Shown here piece by piece: positions 1-7,467 of a stretch of 64,000 nt of DNA. The translations under genes and the position numbers were made by a program. The stretch covers positions 1 to 64,000 of the forward strand of contig MWOQ01000180.1 in NCBI GenBank assembly GCA_002026145.1, in the 5' to 3' direction. The stretch comes from Prochlorococcus sp. HOT208_60m_813L03. Its GTDB lineage: Bacteria > Cyanobacteriota > Cyanobacteriia > PCC-6307 > Cyanobiaceae. The first letter of the stretch is position 1. Each line of letters begins with the position of its first letter. The notes beneath the pieces were generated by a model. The model was not told the origin of the DNA. It was given only the letters and a program-made list of their open reading frames with translations, and made no database searches.

Positions 1-121
1 TGCAAATCTACTTCATCCATATATAGAGCAATCCTCAGAAATAGATCACAAATATAATCGTCTAAGGCCAAGCCAATATTTTAACTACGGAGGCGTATCT
101 CACTACAGCTGTTCTTCATAA
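1..121 (+). CDS. C-terminal tail of a gene cut by the left window edge
   Basis: Reading from base 2 there is an open frame of 39 codons ending in TAA at 119-121. The peptide is rich in aromatic and polar residues (it contains YFNYGGVSHYS), which looks like real protein rather than random AT-rich translation. No start is visible, so the gene would begin left of the window. I do not recognise the family. The alternative is chance read-through, since only about 120 bases are visible. Confidence 0.4.
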   Translation, partial: ANLLHPYIEQSSEIDHKYNRLRPSQYFNYGGVSHYSCSS

Positions 122-167
122 ATATTGAATCCCCAAAAATGAAGAATAAATAACTTAGAGAAAAATC

Positions 168-590
168 TTATTTATTTATAGCTGTAGGCATTCCAACTAC
201 TGATACAACTCCCACATGAAGTATGGCCGGCTTCTTCCCAACATTTTTAACATAGTGGGCACCCCCATTATTACTCTCTATAAATGCATCACCCGCTCTA
301 AAAAAATTAATTTCTTCACCCCTCACATGCTTTAATCTTCCTCTTGTGACATAAATCAACATTGGGGAAGGATGAGTATGAATTGGAGTTTTCAAGCCAA
401 CTGGAATTTTTACTTTTAAGAGTCTTAATTCAGGCTTACCCTCGAGATAATTAAAAATTTTACCACTTAGTCCTTTTGAACTTTGAATAATAGGTGTAAC
501 TTCAATCTTTTCTTCAGCAAGAGAAGGTTGTGGTAAAGCTAAAGTCCCAATAAATAGGAAGCAAAATGGAATAAATTTTTTTAATTTCAT
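168..590 (-). CDS. Secreted cupin-domain protein
   Basis: About 140 residues. The N-terminus (MKLKKFIPF, hydrophobic stretch, then PSLAEE) is a Sec signal peptide, so the product should be exported to the periplasm. The rest is a small single-domain cupin: the HTHPSPMLIYVTRG segment carries the two metal-binding histidines of cupin motif 1, and GDAFIESNNGGAHYVKN is motif 2 with its final histidine. Such barrels bind metal or small ligands, and the substrate here is unknown. The ATG at 590 is preferred. A longer frame starts with GTG at 608 and would add six residues ahead of the lysine-rich start of the signal peptide. Confidence 0.75.
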   Translation of the reverse strand: MKLKKFIPFCFLFIGTLALPQPSLAEEKIEVTPIIQSSKGLSGKIFNYLEGKPELRLLKVKIPVGLKTPIHTHPSPMLIYVTRGRLKHVRGEEINFFRAGDAFIESNNGGAHYVKNVGKKPAILHVGVVSVVGMPTAINK

Positions 591-643
591 TAGATATTTG
601 AGTTTCACTAATAATAGGTAGTTTGCAAAAATAATAAACTAAT

Positions 644-805
644 TTATTTTTTATATAACTTTTCTAATTGCTTAATTTCCTCTCTTAAATCCTTACCTCT
701 ATTATTTAATTTATTATTCTTAATAACTATTGGGATAATCCACCAGGCTTGAAGACCTAAAAAGATAAACACTAGGATCAATAATTCAAAAGTACCAGGC
801 TGCAT
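644..805 (-). CDS. Small single-pass membrane protein, 53 aa
   Basis: An ATG at 803-805 (reverse) opens a 53-codon frame ending in TAA at 644. The N-terminal half is hydrophobic (ELLILVFIFLGLQAWWIIPI), one membrane segment. The C-terminal half is basic and helical, ending in KQLEKLYKK. This layout, a membrane anchor plus a charged short coiled tail, is common among conserved small picocyanobacterial proteins of unknown function. It lies between two minus-strand genes with no overlap. No family is recognised. Confidence 0.55.
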   Translation of the reverse strand: MQPGTFELLILVFIFLGLQAWWIIPIVIKNNKLNNRGKDLREEIKQLEKLYKK

Positions 806-878
806 TTGAAAAATAATACTTCTTTGTTAATAACATTATTCTAAAAGTTATTAAACATTCATGAGATATTCAATATTT

Positions 879-1061
879 CTAGGCCGCCTCTAATTCAATG
901 TTAAGTTCAATTCCCTTTGAAATGATTGCTTCTTTAAATTCAATAAGTTTGGAAATTATTCTTTGCTTCTCAGGATCAGTTTTATGGATATCATCTACAA
1001 CTTCCTGCATTGCAAGTGTTACTTTTTGTAGTTTGATTTCTAAATCTTCCCTGTAATTCAT
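879..1061 (-). CDS. Conserved hypothetical small protein, 60 aa
   Basis: Starts at an ATG (1059-1061). The 60-residue product is acidic and almost entirely helical (LEIKLQKVTLAMQEVVDDIH, then KLIEFKEAIISKGIELNIEL), with no signal peptide, membrane segment or cysteine. It is probably a small cytosolic helical-hairpin protein. No function can be assigned. Its composition makes it a credible gene rather than a shadow, since nothing overlaps it on the other strand. Confidence 0.55.
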   Translation of the reverse strand: MNYREDLEIKLQKVTLAMQEVVDDIHKTDPEKQRIISKLIEFKEAIISKGIELNIELEAA

Positions 1062-1210
1062 AAGATTAAAGAAGTTATCTTATTTATTAAAAAACAAAAT
1101 AATTATTAGTAAATAAGTACTTAACCTTAAAAGGATTGACAGCAAAACAAGGAGGATATAATTTATAGTACAAATGTATTAAAATCTTCCTAGCCTATTA
1201 ATGGAAAAGC

Positions 1211-1480
1211 ATGGAGCCTAAGTACTTATTTGGTTGTAGCACTAGCAAGCCAAGCGGATGCCTACTAAATCCCGAAGGCAGCAGAATGATCTTTTTCGAG
1301 GAATGCAAAAATTCTCCTAAACCTAATTTAAAAATTCATACTCATCTTTTCTACACAAATCACCTTGGAGAACCTGGAGGGTACAAAGCCTCTGAAAAAC
1401 TCAACATAGATTCAGCCTGGGAAAAGTGGCACGAACTTCACCAAAAAGGATGGACAGAAGTATCGCACAATTACGGATAA
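1211..1480 (+). CDS. DUF1651-like small protein
   Basis: 89 residues from ATG. The C-terminal segment (SAWEKWHELHQKGWTEV) follows the A-x-x-x-W-x-x-L-x-x-x-GW pattern that I associate with DUF1651, a family of about 80-100 residues largely confined to marine Synechococcus and Prochlorococcus. Its function is unknown. The N-terminus contains two closely spaced cysteines (GCSTSKPSGC). The gene stands alone upstream of nirA in the same direction, but 160 bases and an NtcA-type box separate them, so it is probably transcribed independently. The family assignment is from recall of its pattern. Confidence 0.55.
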   Translation: MEPKYLFGCSTSKPSGCLLNPEGSRMIFFEECKNSPKPNLKIHTHLFYTNHLGEPGGYKASEKLNIDSAWEKWHELHQKGWTEVSHNYG

Positions 1481-1582
1481 GTGATCCTGCCAAGAAAAAG
1501 CCTTTATGTTTTTATGAACTTAAGAGTTTCCTAAAATATGGAATTCGGTATCAAAATAAATAATCAATATTTATTGACATTT

Positions 1583-1613
1583 GTATATGAGAAAACATTA
1601 AATTGTCTAAAAT
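1583..1613 (+). promoter_or_regulatory. Probable NtcA-activated promoter of nirA
   Basis: GTATATGAGAAAAC at 1583-1596 matches the NtcA consensus GTA-N8-TAC at 5 of 6 positions (AAC instead of TAC). A TAAAAT -10-like hexamer follows at 1608-1613. The centre-to-centre distance is about 21 bases, the spacing of classic NtcA-activated promoters where the box replaces the -35. The nirA ATG lies 28 bases further on. Regulation by nitrogen status is inferred from this layout. Confidence 0.5.
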
Positions 1614-1641
1614 CTTATAAGGTAAACGAATAAAAATTAAT

Positions 1642-3165
1642 ATGCAATATTATTTAAATGATAAAAAATTAAATAAGATTGAAAAGCAAAAGGCGGAGAA
1701 AGATGGTCTGAAAATTTTTGAAGAATTAGATGATTATGCTCTTAAAGGCTGGGAAGAGATGGATGAAGTAGATTTGCAAATGCGCTTAAAGTGGTATGGC
1801 CTTTTTTGGAGACCAAAAACTCCTGGAAGATTTATGATGAGGCTTAGAGTTCCCAATGGAATTTTAAACTCTAATCAGTTGAGAGTAATCGCTTCAATAG
1901 TTGCTAGATACGGAGAAGACGGTTCTGCAGATATAACAACTAGGCAAAATATTCAATTAAGGGGGGTTTTGATAAATGATCTACCAGATATTATTAAAAG
2001 ACTTAGAGAGGTTGATATCACATCCGTTCAATCTGGAATGGATAATCCAAGAAATGTTACTGGCAATCCACTAGCGGGAATTGATCCTGAAGAAATTATT
2101 GATACAAGAAAATATACTTCTGAATTAGAAGATTACTTAACAAATTCTGGTAATGGTAACCCCGAATTCTCCAATTTACCGAGGAAGTGGAATACTGCAG
2201 TTGCCGGAGCAAAAGATAATTTTCTTCTACATAATGATCTTATCTTTCATCCTGTTTTTAAAAATGGAATATTAGGCTTTGGTGTTTGGGTAGGGGGAAT
2301 TTTATCAGCAACTTTAAATGCTTATGCTATACCTCTAGATGTCTGGGTAGAAGAAAAAGATATATGTAAAATAACTGGAATTATTACTTCCCTTTGGCGA
2401 GATAATGGAGATAGATTTCTAAGAAATAAAGGAAGATTTAGATATTATTTAAACTCTATAGGTATTGAAAAATTTAGAGAACTTGTAGAAGAAAAATTTG
2501 GAACTTTGTCGAACGATCCAGGCTCAATTTTCAATGAAAAACAAAGAAGTTTATTTGGGATTAATAAACAAAAACAAAACAATCTTTACTTTGCTGGATT
2601 ACATATTCCTGTAGGAAGATTATGTGTAGAAGATATACAAGAAATTGCAAGATTAAGTGAAAAATATGGACAAAGTGAAGTAAGACTAACCGAAGATCAA
2701 AATCTAATTATTGTTGGCCTGAAAGATAGCATTTTAGTAGAATTTGGTAATGAAGAAATTATTAATAAATTCAAACTAAATCCATCCCATTTTTCAGCGA
2801 GTACCGTTTCATGTACAGGGAGTAGTTATTGTAGCTTTGCTCTTGCAAATACCAAAGATATAGCAAGGAATATTTCTGAAAAATTAGATCGAGAACTTGA
2901 ATTATCAGAGGAGGTTAAAATCCATTGGACAGGATGTCCAAATAATTGTGGGCAAGCTCATATGGGTGGTATTGGCATGACCGGCACAAAGGTAAAAAAA
3001 GAAGGAGGAGGAACTGAGGATGGATATAATGTCAGTATTGGAGGAAGACAAGATCACCTGCAAACTTTAGGTGAAACCGAATTTAAAAAAGTTAGTAAAC
3101 ATGAAATTTATAATTTAATCAAAGAAATTTTAATCAACAAATTTAATGCAAAGTTAAAAACCTAA
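1642..3165 (+). CDS. nirA: Ferredoxin-nitrite reductase
   Basis: 507 residues, the normal length for cyanobacterial NirA. The enzyme reduces nitrite to ammonium with six electrons from reduced ferredoxin, using siroheme and a [4Fe-4S] cluster, in the cytoplasm. Two ferredoxin-like half-domains are each followed by a siroheme domain. The cluster and siroheme cysteines are C391 and C397 (CTGSSYC) and C432 and C436 (GCPNNCG). The repeat motif DGSADITTRQNIQLRG near residues 92-107 is typical of nitrite and sulfite reductases. The missing sulfite-reductase context and the narB neighbourhood favour nitrite as substrate. It is first in the nitrate block and is followed after 10 bases by the HEAT-like gene, so the two are probably co-transcribed. 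Confidence 0.97.
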   Translation: MQYYLNDKKLNKIEKQKAEKDGLKIFEELDDYALKGWEEMDEVDLQMRLKWYGLFWRPKTPGRFMMRLRVPNGILNSNQLRVIASIVARYGEDGSADITTRQNIQLRGVLINDLPDIIKRLREVDITSVQSGMDNPRNVTGNPLAGIDPEEIIDTRKYTSELEDYLTNSGNGNPEFSNLPRKWNTAVAGAKDNFLLHNDLIFHPVFKNGILGFGVWVGGILSATLNAYAIPLDVWVEEKDICKITGIITSLWRDNGDRFLRNKGRFRYYLNSIGIEKFRELVEEKFGTLSNDPGSIFNEKQRSLFGINKQKQNNLYFAGLHIPVGRLCVEDIQEIARLSEKYGQSEVRLTEDQNLIIVGLKDSILVEFGNEEIINKFKLNPSHFSASTVSCTGSSYCSFALANTKDIARNISEKLDRELELSEEVKIHWTGCPNNCGQAHMGGIGMTGTKVKKEGGGTEDGYNVSIGGRQDHLQTLGETEFKKVSKHEIYNLIKEILINKFNAKLKT

Positions 3166-3175
3166 AAATATATTA

Positions 3176-3904
3176 ATGAGCAAAAGTGAATCTGAAATAT
3201 TAGAAGTTTTAAATGGATTAGGTTCAAAAAAATTAGATCTTGATATTCTATTTTCCTACTATTCATTGGAATTATCTTTTGAGATTCGTAAAGTTATTGC
3301 GGAAAAGATAGGAATGCAAGAAAGGAAAGGATATTTTTTACTTGAAAAGATGATAAAAAAATTTGGCCTTAAAGTTGAATTAATTGAGGCCCTTAAATTA
3401 ACAAATGAAAAAAATGCAAAAGATCTTTTACTAAAAAATCTTTATCAAAATAATAAGTTAAATATTCATATAATTAATGCTTTAGAGCCCTGGGGAGGAG
3501 AAATTGAACTTCAATTAATTAGAGAAATATTCGATATTTGCGAAATAGATTTTTGGATTGCAGGCCTTAATATTCTCCATTTCAAAGCTCATCAATTAAC
3601 TGATGAAAAATTATTATATTTTATTGATCAAATAAAAATTTACGATAATTTCAAAATCAACTACAAGATAATCTCTATCTTAAAAAGAAGAGAAAGCGAA
3701 ATAGTTTGTAAATTGCTCTATAAATATTCTTTAAATAAAGAATTAGAAATCGCTAAATATGCAATTTTTTCTTTAGGGAGTATTTGGAATGATAATAGTT
3801 TTGAACAATTATCAAAATTAGAAAATGAAATAAAAGATCCTTCTCTACTTAAATGCATAAAAAATCAAAAAGTAATCTCAAATCAATTTCTAATAAATAA
3901 ATAA
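3176..3904 (+). CDS. HEAT-repeat-like protein downstream of nirA (possible NirX)
   Basis: 242 residues, almost all alpha-helical, with repeating amphipathic helix pairs and LKRRESEIVCKLLYKYS / AKYAIFSLGSIWND segments resembling degenerate HEAT/PBS-lyase repeats. There is no signal peptide or membrane segment. It starts 10 bases after nirA, suggesting an operon. Marine picocyanobacteria are known to carry a conserved gene called nirX beside nirA. Position and size fit, but I cannot confirm homology from sequence alone. A role in nitrite reductase maturation or cofactor handling is only inferred from the linkage. The C-terminus ends four bases before the start of the 3'-untranslated gap facing moaB. 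Confidence 0.6.
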   Translation: MSKSESEILEVLNGLGSKKLDLDILFSYYSLELSFEIRKVIAEKIGMQERKGYFLLEKMIKKFGLKVELIEALKLTNEKNAKDLLLKNLYQNNKLNIHIINALEPWGGEIELQLIREIFDICEIDFWIAGLNILHFKAHQLTDEKLLYFIDQIKIYDNFKINYKIISILKRRESEIVCKLLYKYSLNKELEIAKYAIFSLGSIWNDNSFEQLSKLENEIKDPSLLKCIKNQKVISNQFLINK

Positions 3905-3913
3905 ACTAGAGAA

Positions 3914-4408
3914 TTATTGTTTTAACTTATCAATGAGATTTATTAAATTACAAGGTTTTGTATTTTCATTAAGTTGATAAGAAATTATATCTTGCCAACC
4001 TGTCATCACAGCATCCTTAGATCCAGGCAAAACGAATAAAAACTTTCCATTTGCAGACCCCGCAATACACCTACTTTGTAAAGTACTTGTTCCTATCTTT
4101 TTAAATGATAAAAATCTAAAAGTTTCCCCAAAACCATCAATCTCTTTATCTAATAAAGGTCTAACAGCTTCAGGAGTAACGTCCCTAGCTGTAATTCCTG
4201 TACCACCTGTTGTAATAATCACATCAATATTTGGATCTGAGATCCAATCGCTTATATATTTTCTAATTAAATAAATATCATCTTTGCAAATTATCTTATT
4301 AAAGATATTGTGTCCTGATTTCTCAGCCTCTTGAAGTAGATAATTTCCACTCTCATCATTTTTTGTGTTACGAGTATCAGAAACAGTAAGCAAAGCTATA
4401 GAAACCAC
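3914..4408 (-). CDS. moaB: Molybdenum cofactor biosynthesis protein MoaB/MogA family
   Basis: 164 residues. The family adenylylates molybdopterin ahead of metal insertion. The molybdopterin-binding fold is marked by TTGGTGITARDVTPEA around residues 66-81, with the characteristic GGTG and D-x-T-PE elements, and by LPGSKDAV further on. Length fits MoaB/MogA rather than the two-domain MoeA. It is on the opposite strand to nirA and divergent from moaD, with only 35 bases between start codons, so moaB and moaD/moaE share a regulatory gap. It supplies cofactor for the NarB enzyme in the same block. Confidence 0.9.
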   Translation of the reverse strand: MVSIALLTVSDTRNTKNDESGNYLLQEAEKSGHNIFNKIICKDDIYLIRKYISDWISDPNIDVIITTGGTGITARDVTPEAVRPLLDKEIDGFGETFRFLSFKKIGTSTLQSRCIAGSANGKFLFVLPGSKDAVMTGWQDIISYQLNENTKPCNLINLIDKLKQ

Positions 4409-4443
4409 TTAAAATTAAACCATTAATTACTAGATCACTATAG

Positions 4444-4695
4444 ATGGAAAGTGAAAAATCTAACAAAATTAAGGTGGTTTTATTATCTAGTATCGCTGAA
4501 GATCTAGGATGGAATGAAAAATTTCTTACAATTGAAGGCTCTCAAATGAAGGTTTTTTCTGTATGGAAATTAATTAATTCTAATTTACCTAAAGATAATA
4601 TTATCGTTTCTATTAATCAAGAAATTACAGATATGGATGCGAAGATTAATCCAGATGATGAGGTGGCATTTATGCCAATGTTTACCGGTGGATAA
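4444..4695 (+). CDS. moaD: Molybdopterin synthase small subunit MoaD
   Basis: 83 residues with a ubiquitin-like (beta-grasp) layout. It ends in the obligatory Gly-Gly (PMFTGG), which is thiocarboxylated to carry sulfur into molybdopterin. It pairs with MoaE, encoded immediately downstream with an 8-base overlap, giving translational coupling and equal dosage. The adenylylating enzyme MoeB that activates this tail is not in the window. The identification rests on size, the terminal GG and the adjacent moaE. Confidence 0.9.
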   Translation: MESEKSNKIKVVLLSSIAEDLGWNEKFLTIEGSQMKVFSVWKLINSNLPKDNIIVSINQEITDMDAKINPDDEVAFMPMFTGG

Positions 4696-5140
4696 TTTAA
4701 GAATACAATTTAAAATCCTAGAAGAAACTTTTAATCCTTATAAAGAATTCGAACTTTGGGAGAAGGTCAATAAGAATTCAGCAAACTCACTTTTTATTGG
4801 AAGAGTAAGGCCTTTTGATCAATTTGGAAATGATTTAAAGAAACTAGAAATTGTTCATTATAAAGGAATGACCGAAAATTATATTAAAAGATATTTAATG
4901 AAAATTTCTGAAAAACAGGATGATTTATATATTTTTCTCTTACACAGGATAGGTTTCATTTACCCTAACGAACCTATTATTTTAATAGCAGTAAGTGCAA
5001 ATCATAGAGGCATTGCAAACAAATATCTCCAAGAAATACTTGAATTTACAAAATACAAAGTTCCTTTTTGGAAAAAAGAATGGACTTTCAAAGGATCCTC
5101 ATGGGTAAAAAAGAATACTGAATTAGGCTTTGAATTATAA
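4688..5140 (+). CDS. moaE: Molybdopterin synthase catalytic subunit MoaE
   Basis: Starting at the GTG at 4688 gives 150 residues, the usual MoaE length. A longer frame back to 4637 would read into moaD in another frame and is not credible. MoaE binds the MoaD tail and converts precursor Z into molybdopterin. Visible family features are IGRVRPFDQFGNDLKKLEIV, HYKGMTENYI, HRIGFIYPNEPIILIAVSA and the conserved C-terminal PFWKKEWTFKGSSWV, with the catalytic lysines in VPFWKKE. The stop overlaps the convergent moeA stop by 6 bases. Confidence 0.9.
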   Translation: MDNLRIQFKILEETFNPYKEFELWEKVNKNSANSLFIGRVRPFDQFGNDLKKLEIVHYKGMTENYIKRYLMKISEKQDDLYIFLLHRIGFIYPNEPIILIAVSANHRGIANKYLQEILEFTKYKVPFWKKEWTFKGSSWVKKNTELGFEL

Positions 5141-6397
5141 AAAATTATTTTTTAAAAGTTGTGCCCATAATAAATTTCCTTTTTGACAAAAATCAATTTC
5201 AGAAGGTATTTCTATTAATAAATCTGAATTAGATATTGAACTAATCTTTGATGAGGATTGTTCTTCAGAAATATCTGCAATTAATTCACCTTCTTCATTA
5301 ACGATAAGTTTTCCTCTAAGCAATTCAGGTCTCCCTTTTCTTCTTTTCAAATCAGAATTCAGCTTAACCTTAATCCTAAGAGGGAATTCAATATTAGTAA
5401 TTCCTTCAAGTTTCTGAAGTGCGGGCCAAACAAGTTGGATAAAAGTAATAGCTGCTGAAACAGGATTCCCAGGTAATCCAAAATAAGGAATTTTTTTGTT
5501 TATCAATCCAAAAGCAAAGGGTTTTCCTGGCTTTAAAAATAGTTTCCAAAATTTAATCTCTCCTATCTCGTTAATAATATCTTTTAAAAAATCTTTTTTA
5601 CCCACTGATATCCCACCAACTGAAATAACCACATCATTAAATTCAGAAATATTTTTAAGAGAATTTTTTATATTTTGATAATTATCTTTTTCTATATGAA
5701 TTTCATTAATTTCAAATCCAAGATTTTTTGCAATTGATTTTATCAAAATACTATTACTTTCCCATATTTCTCCTTTCTTTCTTGCAGTTCCTGATTTGAT
5801 AAGTTCATCTCCAGTAATAAGTAGACCTAATTTAGAAGTTTTACTAACTTTTATAGTTTTTATCCCACAACTTGCTAATTTACTTAAAATCCCAGGTGTA
5901 ATCTTTACCCCCTTCTTGATTAATATTTCACCTTTAAATACTTGATCATTTTTTTCTCTAATCCAAGAGTTATTAGATGATGTTTCTTTTTTAATAATAT
6001 ACTCATTTCCTTTTAAAAATTCTAAAGAAACTTGTTCTTGAGGTATTACAGAAAAACAATTATCTGGCACAAATGAACCTGTGCTAATAGTTACAGCTTC
6101 ACCTTTTTTAAGAAGATCATTAAATGGCTTTCCAGGAAAAGACTCTCCGACAATTTTCCATTTATTCCCTTTAGTTGATTCTCCTAACGCATATCCATCC
6201 ATAACTGATGATCTATAACCTGGCATATCTTCCTCAGATAAGATTTCCTCCATAGAAACTTTTCCAAGTGCTTCGTCTAAATTTATCTCTTCCTTATGTA
6301 AAATTTCATTATTCACTATTAAAGTATCCATCTCTTCCAAGATTTTTTTAATAGCATCGTTTAAATAAAGACCCTGATTATTGATATCAATTCCCAT
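5135..6397 (-). CDS. moeA: Molybdopterin molybdenumtransferase MoeA
   Basis: 420 residues, the expected length. It inserts molybdate into adenylylated molybdopterin. The N-terminal domain has the MPGYRSSVMDGYAL motif near residues 58-71. The central MoCF-binding domain shows ITGDEL and VVISVGGISVGKKDF, and then PGKPFAFG and GLPGNPVSA. The C-terminal beta domain follows (RRKGRPELLRG). moaC lies upstream on the same strand with a 12-base gap, so moaC-moeA form an operon, convergent with moaD-moaE. Confidence 0.95.
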   Translation of the reverse strand: MGIDINNQGLYLNDAIKKILEEMDTLIVNNEILHKEEINLDEALGKVSMEEILSEEDMPGYRSSVMDGYALGESTKGNKWKIVGESFPGKPFNDLLKKGEAVTISTGSFVPDNCFSVIPQEQVSLEFLKGNEYIIKKETSSNNSWIREKNDQVFKGEILIKKGVKITPGILSKLASCGIKTIKVSKTSKLGLLITGDELIKSGTARKKGEIWESNSILIKSIAKNLGFEINEIHIEKDNYQNIKNSLKNISEFNDVVISVGGISVGKKDFLKDIINEIGEIKFWKLFLKPGKPFAFGLINKKIPYFGLPGNPVSAAITFIQLVWPALQKLEGITNIEFPLRIKVKLNSDLKRRKGRPELLRGKLIVNEEGELIADISEEQSSSKISSISNSDLLIEIPSEIDFCQKGNLLWAQLLKNNFL

Positions 6398-6409
6398 TAT
6401 TGTGAGTAC

Positions 6410-6895
6410 TTAACTTCTTTTTAATATTCCATTTTTACCACCTTTTTTTTCTAAAAGGCGAATATTATCAATAGTCATAAAAGGATCTAAAGCTTTGAGC
6501 ATGTCATATAGAGTGAGAAGACCAATTGAAACTGATGTAAGAGCCTCCATCTCAACACCTGTTTTAGAATGAGATTTGCAAAAAGCAATAATTTTAATTG
6601 CTTTCATTGATTCACAAATTTCAAAATCAATTGTGATTTTATTCAATGATAAATTATGACATAGAGGAATAAGTTCTGAGGTTTTTTTTGCACCATTTAT
6701 TGCAGAAAATCTAGCCGCTGCAAAAATATCACCTTTTTTAATTTTTTCATTTTTTATTTTTTCTAATATTTCTTTGTTTAAATTAATATATCCTTCTGCT
6801 AAAGCCTCTCTTCTAGTTTCTACTTTATCTGAAATATCAACTATGTTCATTTCTCCCCTTTCATTAATATGAGTTAAAGATTTATCCATTTCCAT
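6410..6895 (-). CDS. moaC: Cyclic pyranopterin monophosphate synthase MoaC
   Basis: 161 residues. MoaC acts after MoaA to make cyclic pyranopterin monophosphate from the 3',8-cyclo-GTP intermediate. The family signature is clear: ISDKVETRREALAEG at the N-terminus, KGDIFAAARFSAINGAKKT, LIPLCHNLSLNKI (the invariant PLCH), and KTGVEMEALTSVSIGLLTLYDM with the active-site GVEMEALT. It is first in the moaC-moeA operon. The 101-base gap to the divergent nitrate-reductase-associated gene is almost pure A+T, and I see no exact NtcA box in it. Confidence 0.95.
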   Translation of the reverse strand: MEMDKSLTHINERGEMNIVDISDKVETRREALAEGYINLNKEILEKIKNEKIKKGDIFAAARFSAINGAKKTSELIPLCHNLSLNKITIDFEICESMKAIKIIAFCKSHSKTGVEMEALTSVSIGLLTLYDMLKALDPFMTIDNIRLLEKKGGKNGILKRS

Positions 6896-6996
6896 TTAGC
6901 AATTTATTCAATAATACAAAAAATAAAATTTTTAATAAAGCTAATATCAATTTTTTATACTTAGCATTAATTTATTAATAAAATATCAATTTAATT

Positions 6997-7458
6997 TTGG
7001 TTAACAGTCAATCAAATCATTATTTTAATTTCGAGGATGATTTTATTAAAGACTTAAGATGCATTCCTTTATGTGTAAGAAGGAAACTTGATTTAATTGG
7101 AATAAAATTAAAACTTACTCATTGGCAAGATTTTAATTTAATTGAAAAAAACAAGATAGTAGATTGGCCAGATTCAAAAAACGATCTTATTGATTTAAAA
7201 ACTTTTTTAAAAGAAATTACATCTAATTCAAAATATGGAGAAGCAAAAGAAATAGAAATTTCAATTAATCAACCTTGGCAAAATAAAAATAAAGTTCCTG
7301 AACAAGTTTTAAAATCGGCACTAGCAAGGGGAATTAATATTTCAGTTGAAAAATGGAGAAATTTAAACGAATTAGATAGATTTGCTTTTTGCAAATTAGT
7401 TAGACCAAGTCATGAACACAACAATTTGGATAGAGCATTTGATGAGATTCTGAAATAA
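6997..7458 (+). CDS. Nitrate-reductase-associated protein (NRAP family)
   Basis: 153 residues. It matches the cyanobacterial nitrate-reductase-associated family in its opening FEDDFIKDLRCIPLCVRRKLDLIGIKL, of which LRCIP and VRRKLD are the hallmark, and in the C-terminal KLVRPSHEHNN. The biochemical role is unknown, but the gene travels with narB in cyanobacteria, and here it faces narB tail to tail (9-base gap). The upstream-most start is TTG at 6997 with no ATG nearby, so the start is uncertain by a few codons. The product is cytosolic. Confidence 0.8.
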   Translation: MVNSQSNHYFNFEDDFIKDLRCIPLCVRRKLDLIGIKLKLTHWQDFNLIEKNKIVDWPDSKNDLIDLKTFLKEITSNSKYGEAKEIEISINQPWQNKNKVPEQVLKSALARGINISVEKWRNLNELDRFAFCKLVRPSHEHNNLDRAFDEILK

Positions 7459-7467
7459 GATTATTGC

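Noticed and set aside
4637-4687. Longer start for moaE
   Set aside because: Would translate moaD in another frame; the GTG at 4688 gives the normal MoaE length.
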